Part shown: piece by piece, positions 20,687-27,891 of the stretch
Layout: each line of letters opens with the position of its first letter
Position numbering within the stretch: position 1 is the stretch's first letter
NCBI RefSeq assembly: GCF_007859305.1
Contig: NZ_VOHE01000002.1
Span: 62,001-126,000 of the forward strand
DNA from: Luteimonas wenzhouensis
GTDB lineage: Bacteria; Pseudomonadota; Gammaproteobacteria; Xanthomonadales; Xanthomonadaceae
Direction: 5' to 3'
DNA: 64,000 nucleotides
The notes under the pieces: generated by a model
The model's database searches: none
What the model was told of the DNA's origin: nothing
What the model saw: only the letters and a program-made list of their open reading frames with translations
Position numbers and translations under genes: made by a program

Positions 20687-21434
20687 CCGCATCGACTTCA
20701 ACTGCGACCTGGGCGAGGGCTGCGGCGACGACGCCGCCATCGTGCCCTGGATCTCCTCGGCCAGCATCGCCTGCGGCGGCCATGCCGGGGACGAGGCGAG
20801 CATGCGCGAGACCGTCGCGCTGTGCCTGCGCCACGGCGTCGCGATCGGTGCGCATCCCTCGTTCGAGGACCGGGCGCATTTCGGCCGCCGCGAGCTTGCG
20901 CTCGCCCCCGGCGAGGTCCACGCGCTGGTGCTGGCCCAGGTGCGACGGCTCGCGGCCGCCTGCGAAGCCGCGGGCGCCCGGCTGCGCCACGTCAAGCCGC
21001 ATGGTGCGCTGTACAACTTGGCCGCGCGGGAGCTCGACACCGCGCGCGCCATCGCCGACGCGGTGCGCGAGGTCGATCGCGGACTTCGCCTGTACGCGCT
21101 CGCGGGCTCCGACCTCGCGTCGGCAGGACGCAGCGCCGGCCTGCAGGTCGCCGAGGAAGCGTTCGCCGAGCGCGGCTATGCCGCCGACGGCCGGCTGGCG
21201 CCCCGCGGCCAGCCCGGGGCGGTGATCGAGACGCTCGAGGGCGCGCTGGCCCAGGTGCGCGGCCTGGTGCGCGAGCACGCGGTGCACGCGCTCGACGGCA
21301 GCCGCATCGCGCTGCGCGCCGACACGCTCTGCCTGCACGGCGACCGCCACGACGCCGCCGCCTTCGCCCGCGCCCTGCGCGAGGCGCTGGAAGCCGAGGG
21401 CATCGTGGTCCGCGCCCCGGGGGACGCGCCGTGA
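20679..21434 (+). CDS. pxpA: 5-oxoprolinase subunit PxpA (LamB/YcsF family)
   Basis: This is the third subunit of the PxpABC 5-oxoprolinase. The 251-residue protein starts at GTG 20679, after a GGAGG at 20661-20665, and reads PDRIDFNCDLGEGCGDD, the family N-terminus. SSASIACGGHAGDEASMRETV, GAHPSFEDRAHFGRRE, VKPHGALYN and LCLHGDRHDA are the other conserved blocks. The earlier family name LamB/YcsF refers to the Aspergillus lactam-utilisation locus, in line with ring opening of a lactam. Its stop overlaps the DUF969 GTG by 4 bp. Confidence 0.94.
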   Translation: MPDRIDFNCDLGEGCGDDAAIVPWISSASIACGGHAGDEASMRETVALCLRHGVAIGAHPSFEDRAHFGRRELALAPGEVHALVLAQVRRLAAACEAAGARLRHVKPHGALYNLAARELDTARAIADAVREVDRGLRLYALAGSDLASAGRSAGLQVAEEAFAERGYAADGRLAPRGQPGAVIETLEGALAQVRGLVREHAVHALDGSRIALRADTLCLHGDRHDAAAFARALREALEAEGIVVRAPGDAP

Positions 21435-22138
21435 ACTACTGGCCGCTGCTCGGCATCCTGGTCGTCGTCGCCGGCTTCGCGCTGCGCCTCAATCCGGCGC
21501 TGGTGGTGGTGGTCGCCGGCATCGCCACCGGCCTGCTCGCGGGGCTCGCGCCTGGCGACGTGCTGGCGCTGATCGGCGAAGCCTTCACCCGCCAACGCTA
21601 CCTGGCGCTGTTCCTGCTCACCCTGCCCGCGATCGGACTGCTGGAGCGGCACGGCCTGAAGGAACGCGCGCAGCAATGGATCGCGCGCCTGCGCGGCGCG
21701 ACCGCGGGACGCGCGCTCGCCGCCTACCTCGCCGGGCGCCAGCTGCTCTCGGCCCTGGGCCTGGTCGACCTCGGCGGCCACGCCCAGACCGTGCGCCCGC
21801 TGATGGCGCCCATGGCCGTCGGCGCGGCCGAGCACCTGCACGGCCCACTGCCCGAGGAGATGCGCGAGCGGATCAAGGCGATGACCGCCGCCAGCGAGAA
21901 CGTCGGCCGATTCTTCGGCGAGGACGTGTTCATCGCCTTCGGCGCGGTGCTGCTGATGCAGGGCTTCTTCGCCGGACACGGCATCGACCTCGAACCGCTG
22001 CACATCGCCCTGTGGGGCATCCCGACCGCGATCTGCGCGTTCCTGATCCACGCCGGCCGCCTGCTGCGCATGGATGCACGCCTGGCCCGCGAGGCCGCTG
22101 CGCTGCGCGCCCCGCGCGACGGCGGGGACGGTGCATGA
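21431..22138 (+). CDS. DUF969 integral membrane protein, probable half of a 5-oxoproline permease
   Basis: This 235-residue protein has several hydrophobic helices: the first right at the N-terminus (NYWPLLGILVVVAGFALRL), others at ALVVVVAGIATGLLAGL, YLALFLLTLPAIGLL, VFIAFGAVLLMQGFF and LWGIPTAICAFLIHA. It matches the DUF969 family, which is almost always found beside DUF979. The GTG start overlaps the pxpA stop and the stop overlaps the DUF979 ATG. The position between 5-oxoprolinase and pyroglutamyl peptidase supports transport of 5-oxoproline or a pyroglutamyl compound. No transport assay is known to me, so this is inference from context. Confidence 0.85.
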   Translation: MNYWPLLGILVVVAGFALRLNPALVVVVAGIATGLLAGLAPGDVLALIGEAFTRQRYLALFLLTLPAIGLLERHGLKERAQQWIARLRGATAGRALAAYLAGRQLLSALGLVDLGGHAQTVRPLMAPMAVGAAEHLHGPLPEEMRERIKAMTAASENVGRFFGEDVFIAFGAVLLMQGFFAGHGIDLEPLHIALWGIPTAICAFLIHAGRLLRMDARLAREAAALRAPRDGGDGA

Positions 22139-23088
22139 TCACGCTCGACCTCGTCTACTGGCTCGCCGGCGCCTACCTGCTCGCGGTCGCGGCGCTCGGC
22201 CTGCGCGACCGCCACAATCCGCGGCGGCACACCACCGCGCTGTTCTGGGGCCTGCTGGGCGCGATGTTCCTGGCCGCCGACCGCCTGCCGCCGGCGCTGG
22301 TCGGCGCGGTCGTGGTGCTGCTCGCCTGCCTGGCCGGCTTCGGCGGCCTGGCGCGCGGGCGCTACGAGGAAACCTCGACGGCCGACCGCGAGGCGGAGGC
22401 GCGACGGCTTGGCAACCGCCTGTTCTGGCCCGCCCTGCTCATCCCCGCGGTCTGCGTGCTGTTCGCGGTGGTGCTCAAGGACCTGCGCATCGGCGAACGC
22501 TTCCTGCTCGGGCGCGAGCACACCACCCTGGTCGCGCTCGGCATCGCCTGCGTGGTGGCGGCGATCGCCGCCTGCCGGCTCACGCGCCAGTCGCCGTGGA
22601 GCGCGGTCGAGCAGTCGCGCCGCCTGATCGATGCGGTCGGCTGGGCCGCCCTGCTCCCTTTGCTGCTGGCCACGCTGGGCAGCGTGTTCGCCGCGGCGGG
22701 CGTGGGCGACGCCGTCGCCGGACTCGTGCGCATGGCGATCCCGGTCGACAACCGCTTCGTGGTGGTCGCCGCCTACGCGATCGGCATGGCCCTGTTCACC
22801 ATCATCATGGGCAACGCCTTCGCCGCCTTCCCGGTGCTGACCGCGGGCATCGGCCTGCCGCTGCTGGTCCAGCGGCATGGTGCCGACCCCGCCTCGCTGG
22901 CGGCGATCGGCATGCTCAGCGGCTACTGCGGGACCCTGCTCACGCCGATGGCCGCCAATTTCAACCTCGTGCCCGCCGCGCTGCTGGAGCTGAAGGATCC
23001 CAACGCGGTGATCCGCCAGCAGGTCGCCACCGCGCTGCCGCTGCTGGCTTGCAACATCGCGCTGATGTACTTCATCGTGTTCCGGTGA
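22135..23088 (+). CDS. DUF979 integral membrane protein, partner of DUF969
   Basis: This 317-residue protein has about nine predicted membrane spans, including LVYWLAGAYLLAVAALGL, ALLPLLLATLGSVFAAAGV and VVAAYAIGMALFTIIMGNAFAAFPVLTAG. The segment GMLSGYCGTLLTPMAANFNLVPAALLELKD is the DUF979 hallmark and recalls the paired hairpins of ion-transporter-like carriers. It is translated from ATG 22135, coupled by ATGA to DUF969, and its stop overlaps the pcp GTG. With DUF969 it probably forms a two-subunit permease. The direction and substrate are unproven. Confidence 0.85.
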   Translation: MITLDLVYWLAGAYLLAVAALGLRDRHNPRRHTTALFWGLLGAMFLAADRLPPALVGAVVVLLACLAGFGGLARGRYEETSTADREAEARRLGNRLFWPALLIPAVCVLFAVVLKDLRIGERFLLGREHTTLVALGIACVVAAIAACRLTRQSPWSAVEQSRRLIDAVGWAALLPLLLATLGSVFAAAGVGDAVAGLVRMAIPVDNRFVVVAAYAIGMALFTIIMGNAFAAFPVLTAGIGLPLLVQRHGADPASLAAIGMLSGYCGTLLTPMAANFNLVPAALLELKDPNAVIRQQVATALPLLACNIALMYFIVFR

Positions 23089-23729
23089 ACGCGAAGCGCC
23101 ATTCCAAGCGCAAGGTCCTGCTGACGGGTTTCGGCCCGTTCGGCGACGCCCCGCGCAATCCCAGCCTGGAGGCGGTGCGCGCGCTCGACGGCCGGGAGGT
23201 CGCCGGCCACGTCCTCGTCGCGCGCGAGCTGCCGGTGGAGTTCGGCGTGGCGCGCGATGCGCTCAGGCGCGCGATGCGCGAAGTGCGACCACGCCTGGTG
23301 CTCTGCACCGGGCTTGCGGCCACCCGGACGGCCGTGTCGCTGGAGCGCGTCGCGATCAACGTCGACGACGCGCGCATTCCCGACAACGCCGGCCGCCAGC
23401 CCGTCGACGTGCCGGTGGTCCGCGGCGGCCCGGCCGCGTACTTCTCGACCCTGCCGCTGAAGTCCATGCTGCGCGCGCTGCAGGCCGAGGGCATCCCGGC
23501 CGAGGTCTCGCAGACCGCGGGCACCTTCGTCTGCAACCACGTCTTCTACGGCCTGATGCACCAGCTCCGCAACCGCGGCGGCATCCGCGGCGGCTTCGTG
23601 CACGTGCCGCCGGTGGACGGCGATGGCCCGTTCACGCCGGCCCTGCTTGAACGGGCGCTCGGGCTGTGCATCAAGGTGGCGCTGCGCACGCCGGTGGACG
23701 TGCCGCTCGCGGCCGGCGCGGTCGACTGA
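23085..23729 (+). CDS. pcp: Pyroglutamyl-peptidase I
   Basis: Pcp removes N-terminal pyroglutamate from peptides, yielding free 5-oxoproline, the substrate of PxpABC. The 214-residue C15 peptidase starts at GTG 23085, overlapping the DUF979 stop. TGFGPFGDAPRNPS is the N-terminal motif. The catalytic Glu is in LERVAINVDDARIPDNAG, the Cys in QTAGTFVCNHVFYGLMH and the His in GGFVHVPPVDGDG. All three are intact. The N-terminus NAKRHSKRKV is a few residues longer and more basic than usual. It converges with dcd, 13 bp away. Confidence 0.96.
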   Translation: MNAKRHSKRKVLLTGFGPFGDAPRNPSLEAVRALDGREVAGHVLVARELPVEFGVARDALRRAMREVRPRLVLCTGLAATRTAVSLERVAINVDDARIPDNAGRQPVDVPVVRGGPAAYFSTLPLKSMLRALQAEGIPAEVSQTAGTFVCNHVFYGLMHQLRNRGGIRGGFVHVPPVDGDGPFTPALLERALGLCIKVALRTPVDVPLAAGAVD

Positions 23730-23742
23730 AGCCGCCGCCGGC

Positions 23743-24315
23743 TCAGGTGCGCGGCAGCGTGACCCCGGTCTGGCCCTGGTACTTGCCCCCGCGGTCCTTG
23801 TACGAGACCTCGCACACGTCGTCCGGATCGGACTGGAAGAACAGCATCTGGGCCACGCCCTCGTTGGCGTAGATGCGCGCCGGCAGCGGCGTGGTGTTGC
23901 TGAACTCCAGGGTCACGTGGCCTTCCCACTCCGGCTCGAGCGGGGTCACGTTGACGATGATCCCGCAGCGCGCGTAGGTGCTCTTGCCCAGGCACACCAC
24001 CAGGGTGTCGCGGGGGATGCGGAAATACTCGACCGTCCGCGCCAGCGCGAACGAGTTCGGCGGGATGATGCACACGTCCGCCTCGATATCGACGAAGCTC
24101 TTCGGGTCGAAGTGCTTCGGGTCGACGATCGTCGAGTTGATGTTGGTGAACACCTTGAACTCGCGCGAGCAGCGCACGTCGTAGCCGTAGCTGGAGGTGC
24201 CGTAGCTGACGATGCGGCCGCCCTCGGCCTCCTTCACCTGCCCGGGCTCGTACGGTTCGATCATGCCGTGCTGCTCGGCCATGCGCCGGATCCAGCGGTC
24301 GCTCTTGATGCTCAT
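23743..24315 (-). CDS. dcd: dCTP deaminase
   Basis: Dcd deaminates dCTP to dUTP, the main route to dTTP in gammaproteobacteria. The 190-residue protein begins [19 protein letters not shown]. The dUTPase-fold motifs are present: [14 protein letters not shown], the catalytic Glu in [15 protein letters not shown], and [13 protein letters not shown]. The ATG at 24315 is chosen over longer frames that run into non-conserved sequence. A minus-strand -10 box TACAAT (24357 to 24352) predicts a 30-nt leader. Confidence 0.96.
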   Translation of the reverse strand: MSIKSDRWIRRMAEQHGMIEPYEPGQVKEAEGGRIVSYGTSSYGYDVRCSREFKVFTNINSTIVDPKHFDPKSFVDIEADVCIIPPNSFALARTVEYFRIPRDTLVVCLGKSTYARCGIIVNVTPLEPEWEGHVTLEFSNTTPLPARIYANEGVAQMLFFQSDPDDVCEVSYKDRGGKYQGQTGVTLPRT

Positions 24316-24412
24316 GCGGTGTTCCCTGCGGCCCACGCGGCCAGTCGCGGCATTGTAGGGGGCGCCACCGCCGGCCGGAACCGCAGGGCCGCGGTGGCGC
24401 CGGGCGCCAGGC

Positions 24413-25261
24413 TCAGACCAGCGAGGCGGAGATGCCGCGCGGCGCGCGCGGACGCTTTTCAAGTTCCTCGAGCAGCCTGCGCGCGGTGTCGCGGTAGGCC
24501 CGGGCCGCCGCGGACTGCGGCGCCGCGGCGACGATCGGCACCCCGGCATCGCCCTGCTCGCGGATCCCGATCTCCAGCGGCAGCGAGCCCAACAGGGGCA
24601 CCCCGTACTGCGCCGCCATCCGTTCCCCGCCGCCCTGCCCGAACAGGTGCTCGACGTGCCCGCAGTTGGAACACACGTGCTGGGCCATGTTCTCCACCAG
24701 TCCCAGCACCGCCACGCCCACCTTCTCGAACATCCGCAGCGCCTTGCGCGCGTCCAGGGTGGCCACGTCCTGGGGCGTGGTCACCACCACGGCGCCCGCG
24801 ACCGGGATCTTCTGCGCCAGGGTCAGCTGGATGTCGCCGGTGCCGGGCGGCAGGTCCACCACCAGGTAATCCAGGCCGTCCTCGCCGCCCCAGCGGGTGT
24901 CGCCCAGCAGCTGGGTCAGGGCCGAGGTCGCCATCGGCCCGCGCCAGATCATCGGCGTGTCCTGGTCCACCAGCAGCCCGATCGACATCGCCTCGATCCC
25001 GTGCGCGCGCATCGGCTCGATCGTCTTGCCGTCGGGACTGTCGGGGCGCCCGGACAGCCCGAGCATGGTCGGGATGCTCGGCCCGTACACGTCGGCGTCG
25101 AGCACGCCCACCCGCGCACCGTCCGCGGCAAGCGCCAGGGCGAGGTTCACGGCGGTGGTCGACTTGCCGACGCCGCCCTTGCCCGAGCCGACGGCGATGA
25201 TGTTGCGGATGTCCGGCAGCGGCTTGAGTCCGCCTTGCACCGCGTGCGCGTGGATGGCCAT
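24413..25261 (-). CDS. apbC: Mrp/ApbC family iron-sulfur cluster carrier ATPase
   Basis: This P-loop ATPase binds and transfers Fe-S clusters. The ATG at 25261 gives 282 residues. [18 protein letters not shown] is the deviant Walker A near residues 26-43, [14 protein letters not shown] is switch-like, [18 protein letters not shown] is the family signature, and CSNCG is the cluster-binding CXXC. The N-terminal DUF59 domain found in longer Mrp proteins is absent. A -10-like TAGACT (25299 to 25294) would give a 26-nt leader. The neighbour dcd on the same strand may be co-transcribed. Confidence 0.94.
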   Translation of the reverse strand: MAIHAHAVQGGLKPLPDIRNIIAVGSGKGGVGKSTTAVNLALALAADGARVGVLDADVYGPSIPTMLGLSGRPDSPDGKTIEPMRAHGIEAMSIGLLVDQDTPMIWRGPMATSALTQLLGDTRWGGEDGLDYLVVDLPPGTGDIQLTLAQKIPVAGAVVVTTPQDVATLDARKALRMFEKVGVAVLGLVENMAQHVCSNCGHVEHLFGQGGGERMAAQYGVPLLGSLPLEIGIREQGDAGVPIVAAAPQSAAARAYRDTARRLLEELEKRPRAPRGISASLV

Positions 25262-25497
25262 GCGGGGATTGGAACCGGTTGCGGGGGCGCTCCAGTCTAG
25301 CGCGCCCGCTTCTCCGCGATCCTGCCCGCGCCTGTGGCGACGCGTCTTCACGCGCCCGGACCGGCGTCGATTGCCGCCTGGAGGGTCGCAAACGCTATGA
25401 TCTGCACCGGCGCGTCCGCCAGCCAGCGGGGGCGTCGCCGTCGCCCGGCCACGGAGCCGGCGCGTTTCCTACGATCCTGATCCACGTTTCCGGGGGC

Positions 25498-27522
25498 ATG
25501 ATGAGACTTTCCAGATTCCTGCAGGCGGCAGCCCTGTCGCTTGGCCTGCTGTCGACGGCCGCGCCGGCCGTGGAACCGATCCCGATCGACGCGCTGGCGC
25601 GACTGCCGAACATCGACTACGCGTCGATGAGCTCGGACGGCAAGACCCTCGTCGCCATCGTCGCGATGCCCGGTTCCGACAACAAGGACACCGGCGTCGC
25701 GACCTGGGACCTGGACAACCTCGATCGCGGCCCGATCATCACCCCGTCCGGCGACCGCATGAAGTTCATCGCCGCCTCGGCGATGAAGGCCGACCGCATG
25801 CTGGTGATCGGACGCCAGGAGTGGACCGGGCAGCTCGCCGACTGCGGCGAAGGCCGCAGCACCGGCGCCACCAAGACCTTCGTGACCAAGGTCTACCTGG
25901 CCGATACGGGGCACCAGAAGTTCAGCGAAGCCTTTGCCGAGAATACCCGGCGGCTGGGCGTGTCCGAAGACATGCAGCGCTGCCTCGAGATCCAGGGCAC
26001 CGCCGCACTGGTGAACACGCTGCCGCTGGACCCGGAGAACGTCATCATCCAGCAGCTCAACTCGGCCACCCTGGCGGCGAACTACTACCTGTACAACCTG
26101 CGGACCGGCAACACCTCGCTGCTCTACCGCGGCGGCGGCCGTTCCAGTCCGGGCCTGTTCAACCCGCGCGACGGCTCGCTCCTCACCCGCACCGAGATCG
26201 AACCGGTGGGAGCGGATTACGAGCAGCGCGTGCTGATCAAGAACCCCGCCAATGGCGAGTTCGAGGTGCACGGGAACCTCACCCGCAAGGTCAGCGAGCG
26301 CCACACGGTCAACATCGTCGGCCTCGACGAGGAGACCGGGAAATTCTACGTGCTGACGGACCTGTTCTCCGACCTGGTCCAGGCCTGGATGTACGACCCG
26401 GCCGCGCGCAAGTTCGACGACGAGCCGCTGCTGGCCCACCCGGAGTTCTCGATCGCCAGCCTGATCCTCGGTACCCAGCCCAGCAACTTCAACAAGGTGC
26501 TCGGCTTCGTGGTCGACGGCCCCGTGCGCGAGGCCACCTACATCGAGCCGACGATGGCGGCGATCCACGCCGCCCTGAAGCAGGCCTATCCCGGCCAGAA
26601 CGTCGGCATCACCGGCTACAACGACGACCTCTCGCGGGTCCTGTTCACCGCCAGCGGCCCGCAGAACCCGCCGACCTACGGCGTGCTGCTCGACCGCAAG
26701 CAGGTGGTCGAGCTGGGCAACCAGCGTCCCTGGATCAAGCCCTCGTCGATCGGCGAGCAGCGTTGGGTGACCTACGAGGCACGCGATGGCCTGAAGATCC
26801 CCGCCATCCTCGACCTGCCCGCCGGCTGGAAGCCGGCTGACGGCCCGCTCCCGGCCATCATCCACCCCCACGGCGGCCCGTGGGCGCGCGACTACGGCGG
26901 CTGGGACGCGTCGGGCTGGGTGCCGTTCCTGACCTCGCGCGGCTACGCCGTGTTGCGTCCGCAGTACCGCGGTTCCGCCGGCCTGGGCCGCAAGCTGTGG
27001 CTCGCCGGCGACGCCGAGTGGGGCCAGAAGATGCAGGACGACAAGGATGACGGCGCCGCCTGGCTGGTCAAGGAAGGCATCGCCGATTCCGACCGCATCG
27101 CGATCTTCGGCTACTCGTATGGCGGCTTCGCCGCCGCCGCGGCTGCGGTCCGGCCCGACAGCCCGTACCAGTGCGCGATCTCGGGCGCTCCGGTCACCGA
27201 CCTGACCAAGATCGGCCGGGCATGGAGCGACAACCGGGTGCAGCGCATCCTCCAGGGCCAGACGGTCAGGGGCATGGACCCGATCCGCAACACGGACAAG
27301 GCGAACATCCCGGTCCTCCTGTACGTCGGCGACCGTGACGTGCGCACGCCGTCGCAGCACGCGAGCAGCTTCTACGCTGCCATCAAGGACAAGGTGTCGG
27401 CCCGCTTCGAACTCATCCCGGACATGCCCCACAGCATGCCCTGGTACTATCGCCACCAGGAGACCACGCTGGGGCTGATCGAGCAGTTCCTGCGCAAGGA
27501 CTGCGGCCCGGGCGGACTCTAG
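25498..27522 (+). CDS. Exported S9 family (prolyl oligopeptidase-like) serine peptidase
   Basis: This 674-residue protein starts at the double ATG 25498/25501; which one is used is unclear. A signal peptide (RFLQAAALSLGLLSTAAPAVE) targets the periplasm. The N-terminal two thirds is a beta-propeller-like region and the C-terminal part is an alpha/beta hydrolase. The nucleophile is in FGYSYGGFAAAAA (Ser about 540), the Asp in VGDRDVRTPSQH and the His in MPHSMPWYY. Such enzymes act as dipeptidyl- or oligopeptidases. A -10-like TATGAT lies at 25396-25401. A strong terminator follows. Its TonB-receptor neighbour suggests use of scavenged peptides (inference). Confidence 0.9.
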   Translation: MMRLSRFLQAAALSLGLLSTAAPAVEPIPIDALARLPNIDYASMSSDGKTLVAIVAMPGSDNKDTGVATWDLDNLDRGPIITPSGDRMKFIAASAMKADRMLVIGRQEWTGQLADCGEGRSTGATKTFVTKVYLADTGHQKFSEAFAENTRRLGVSEDMQRCLEIQGTAALVNTLPLDPENVIIQQLNSATLAANYYLYNLRTGNTSLLYRGGGRSSPGLFNPRDGSLLTRTEIEPVGADYEQRVLIKNPANGEFEVHGNLTRKVSERHTVNIVGLDEETGKFYVLTDLFSDLVQAWMYDPAARKFDDEPLLAHPEFSIASLILGTQPSNFNKVLGFVVDGPVREATYIEPTMAAIHAALKQAYPGQNVGITGYNDDLSRVLFTASGPQNPPTYGVLLDRKQVVELGNQRPWIKPSSIGEQRWVTYEARDGLKIPAILDLPAGWKPADGPLPAIIHPHGGPWARDYGGWDASGWVPFLTSRGYAVLRPQYRGSAGLGRKLWLAGDAEWGQKMQDDKDDGAAWLVKEGIADSDRIAIFGYSYGGFAAAAAAVRPDSPYQCAISGAPVTDLTKIGRAWSDNRVQRILQGQTVRGMDPIRNTDKANIPVLLYVGDRDVRTPSQHASSFYAAIKDKVSARFELIPDMPHSMPWYYRHQETTLGLIEQFLRKDCGPGGL

Positions 27523-27546
27523 ATCCCGCGCCTCCTGCGAAGACCG

Positions 27547-27580
27547 AAGGGCCCCGGGACGACCGGGGCCCTTTCTTGTT
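27547..27580 (+). terminator. Rho-independent terminator after the S9 peptidase
   Basis: A perfect 11-bp stem (AAGGGCCCCGG, 27547-27557, with CCGGGGCCCTT, 27563-27573) closes a GACGA loop and is followed by a T-rich run to 27580. It begins 25 bp after the peptidase stop and separates it from the TonB receptor gene. Confidence 0.88.
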
Positions 27581-27891
27581 TGTGCCGCCGACGGCGATCC
27601 GACGACGCCTGACCGGACACGACGGGTGCGGCGGCGTGGACGCGAAGCGGGCACGCTGATCGCCCCGGCACGCCGTCCCGCTGCGCCCAGGCGCGCATGG
27701 ACCACTGTCCGGGGCGGACCGCAATTGCCTGTCCACGGCCCTTCGGTCTGGCCCTTCGTGTGCTGGTTGTTTGCCTGAATGGTTCGCAAGGTAAGTAAAT
27801 ATTGCGTGAACCTGACGTCAAGCCATATACTCGGTTAACGGGGACGTAACGTTGCGTTCGTCCGTTGATCAACTCCATGGGGCTCCTCCAC
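27581..27891 (+). promoter_or_regulatory. Upstream region of the TonB receptor with a sigma-70-like promoter
   Basis: This 311-bp non-coding stretch is AT-richer than its surroundings near its 3' end. The best promoter in the window lies here: TTGCGT (27802-27807), an 18-bp spacer and TATACT (27826-27831), predicting a start near 27838 and a leader of about 54 nt. No gene is visible. The region 27581-27790 shows nothing I can name. Confidence 0.6.

Noticed and set aside
25348-27789. Long minus-strand frame opposite the S9 peptidase
   Set aside because: The peptidase has an intact catalytic triad, signal peptide and terminator on the plus strand; the antisense frame shows no domain.
27865-27891. 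Upstream starts (27865, 27877) for the TonB receptor
   Set aside because: They would put extra residues before a normal signal peptide, and the GGGG spacing favours 27892.
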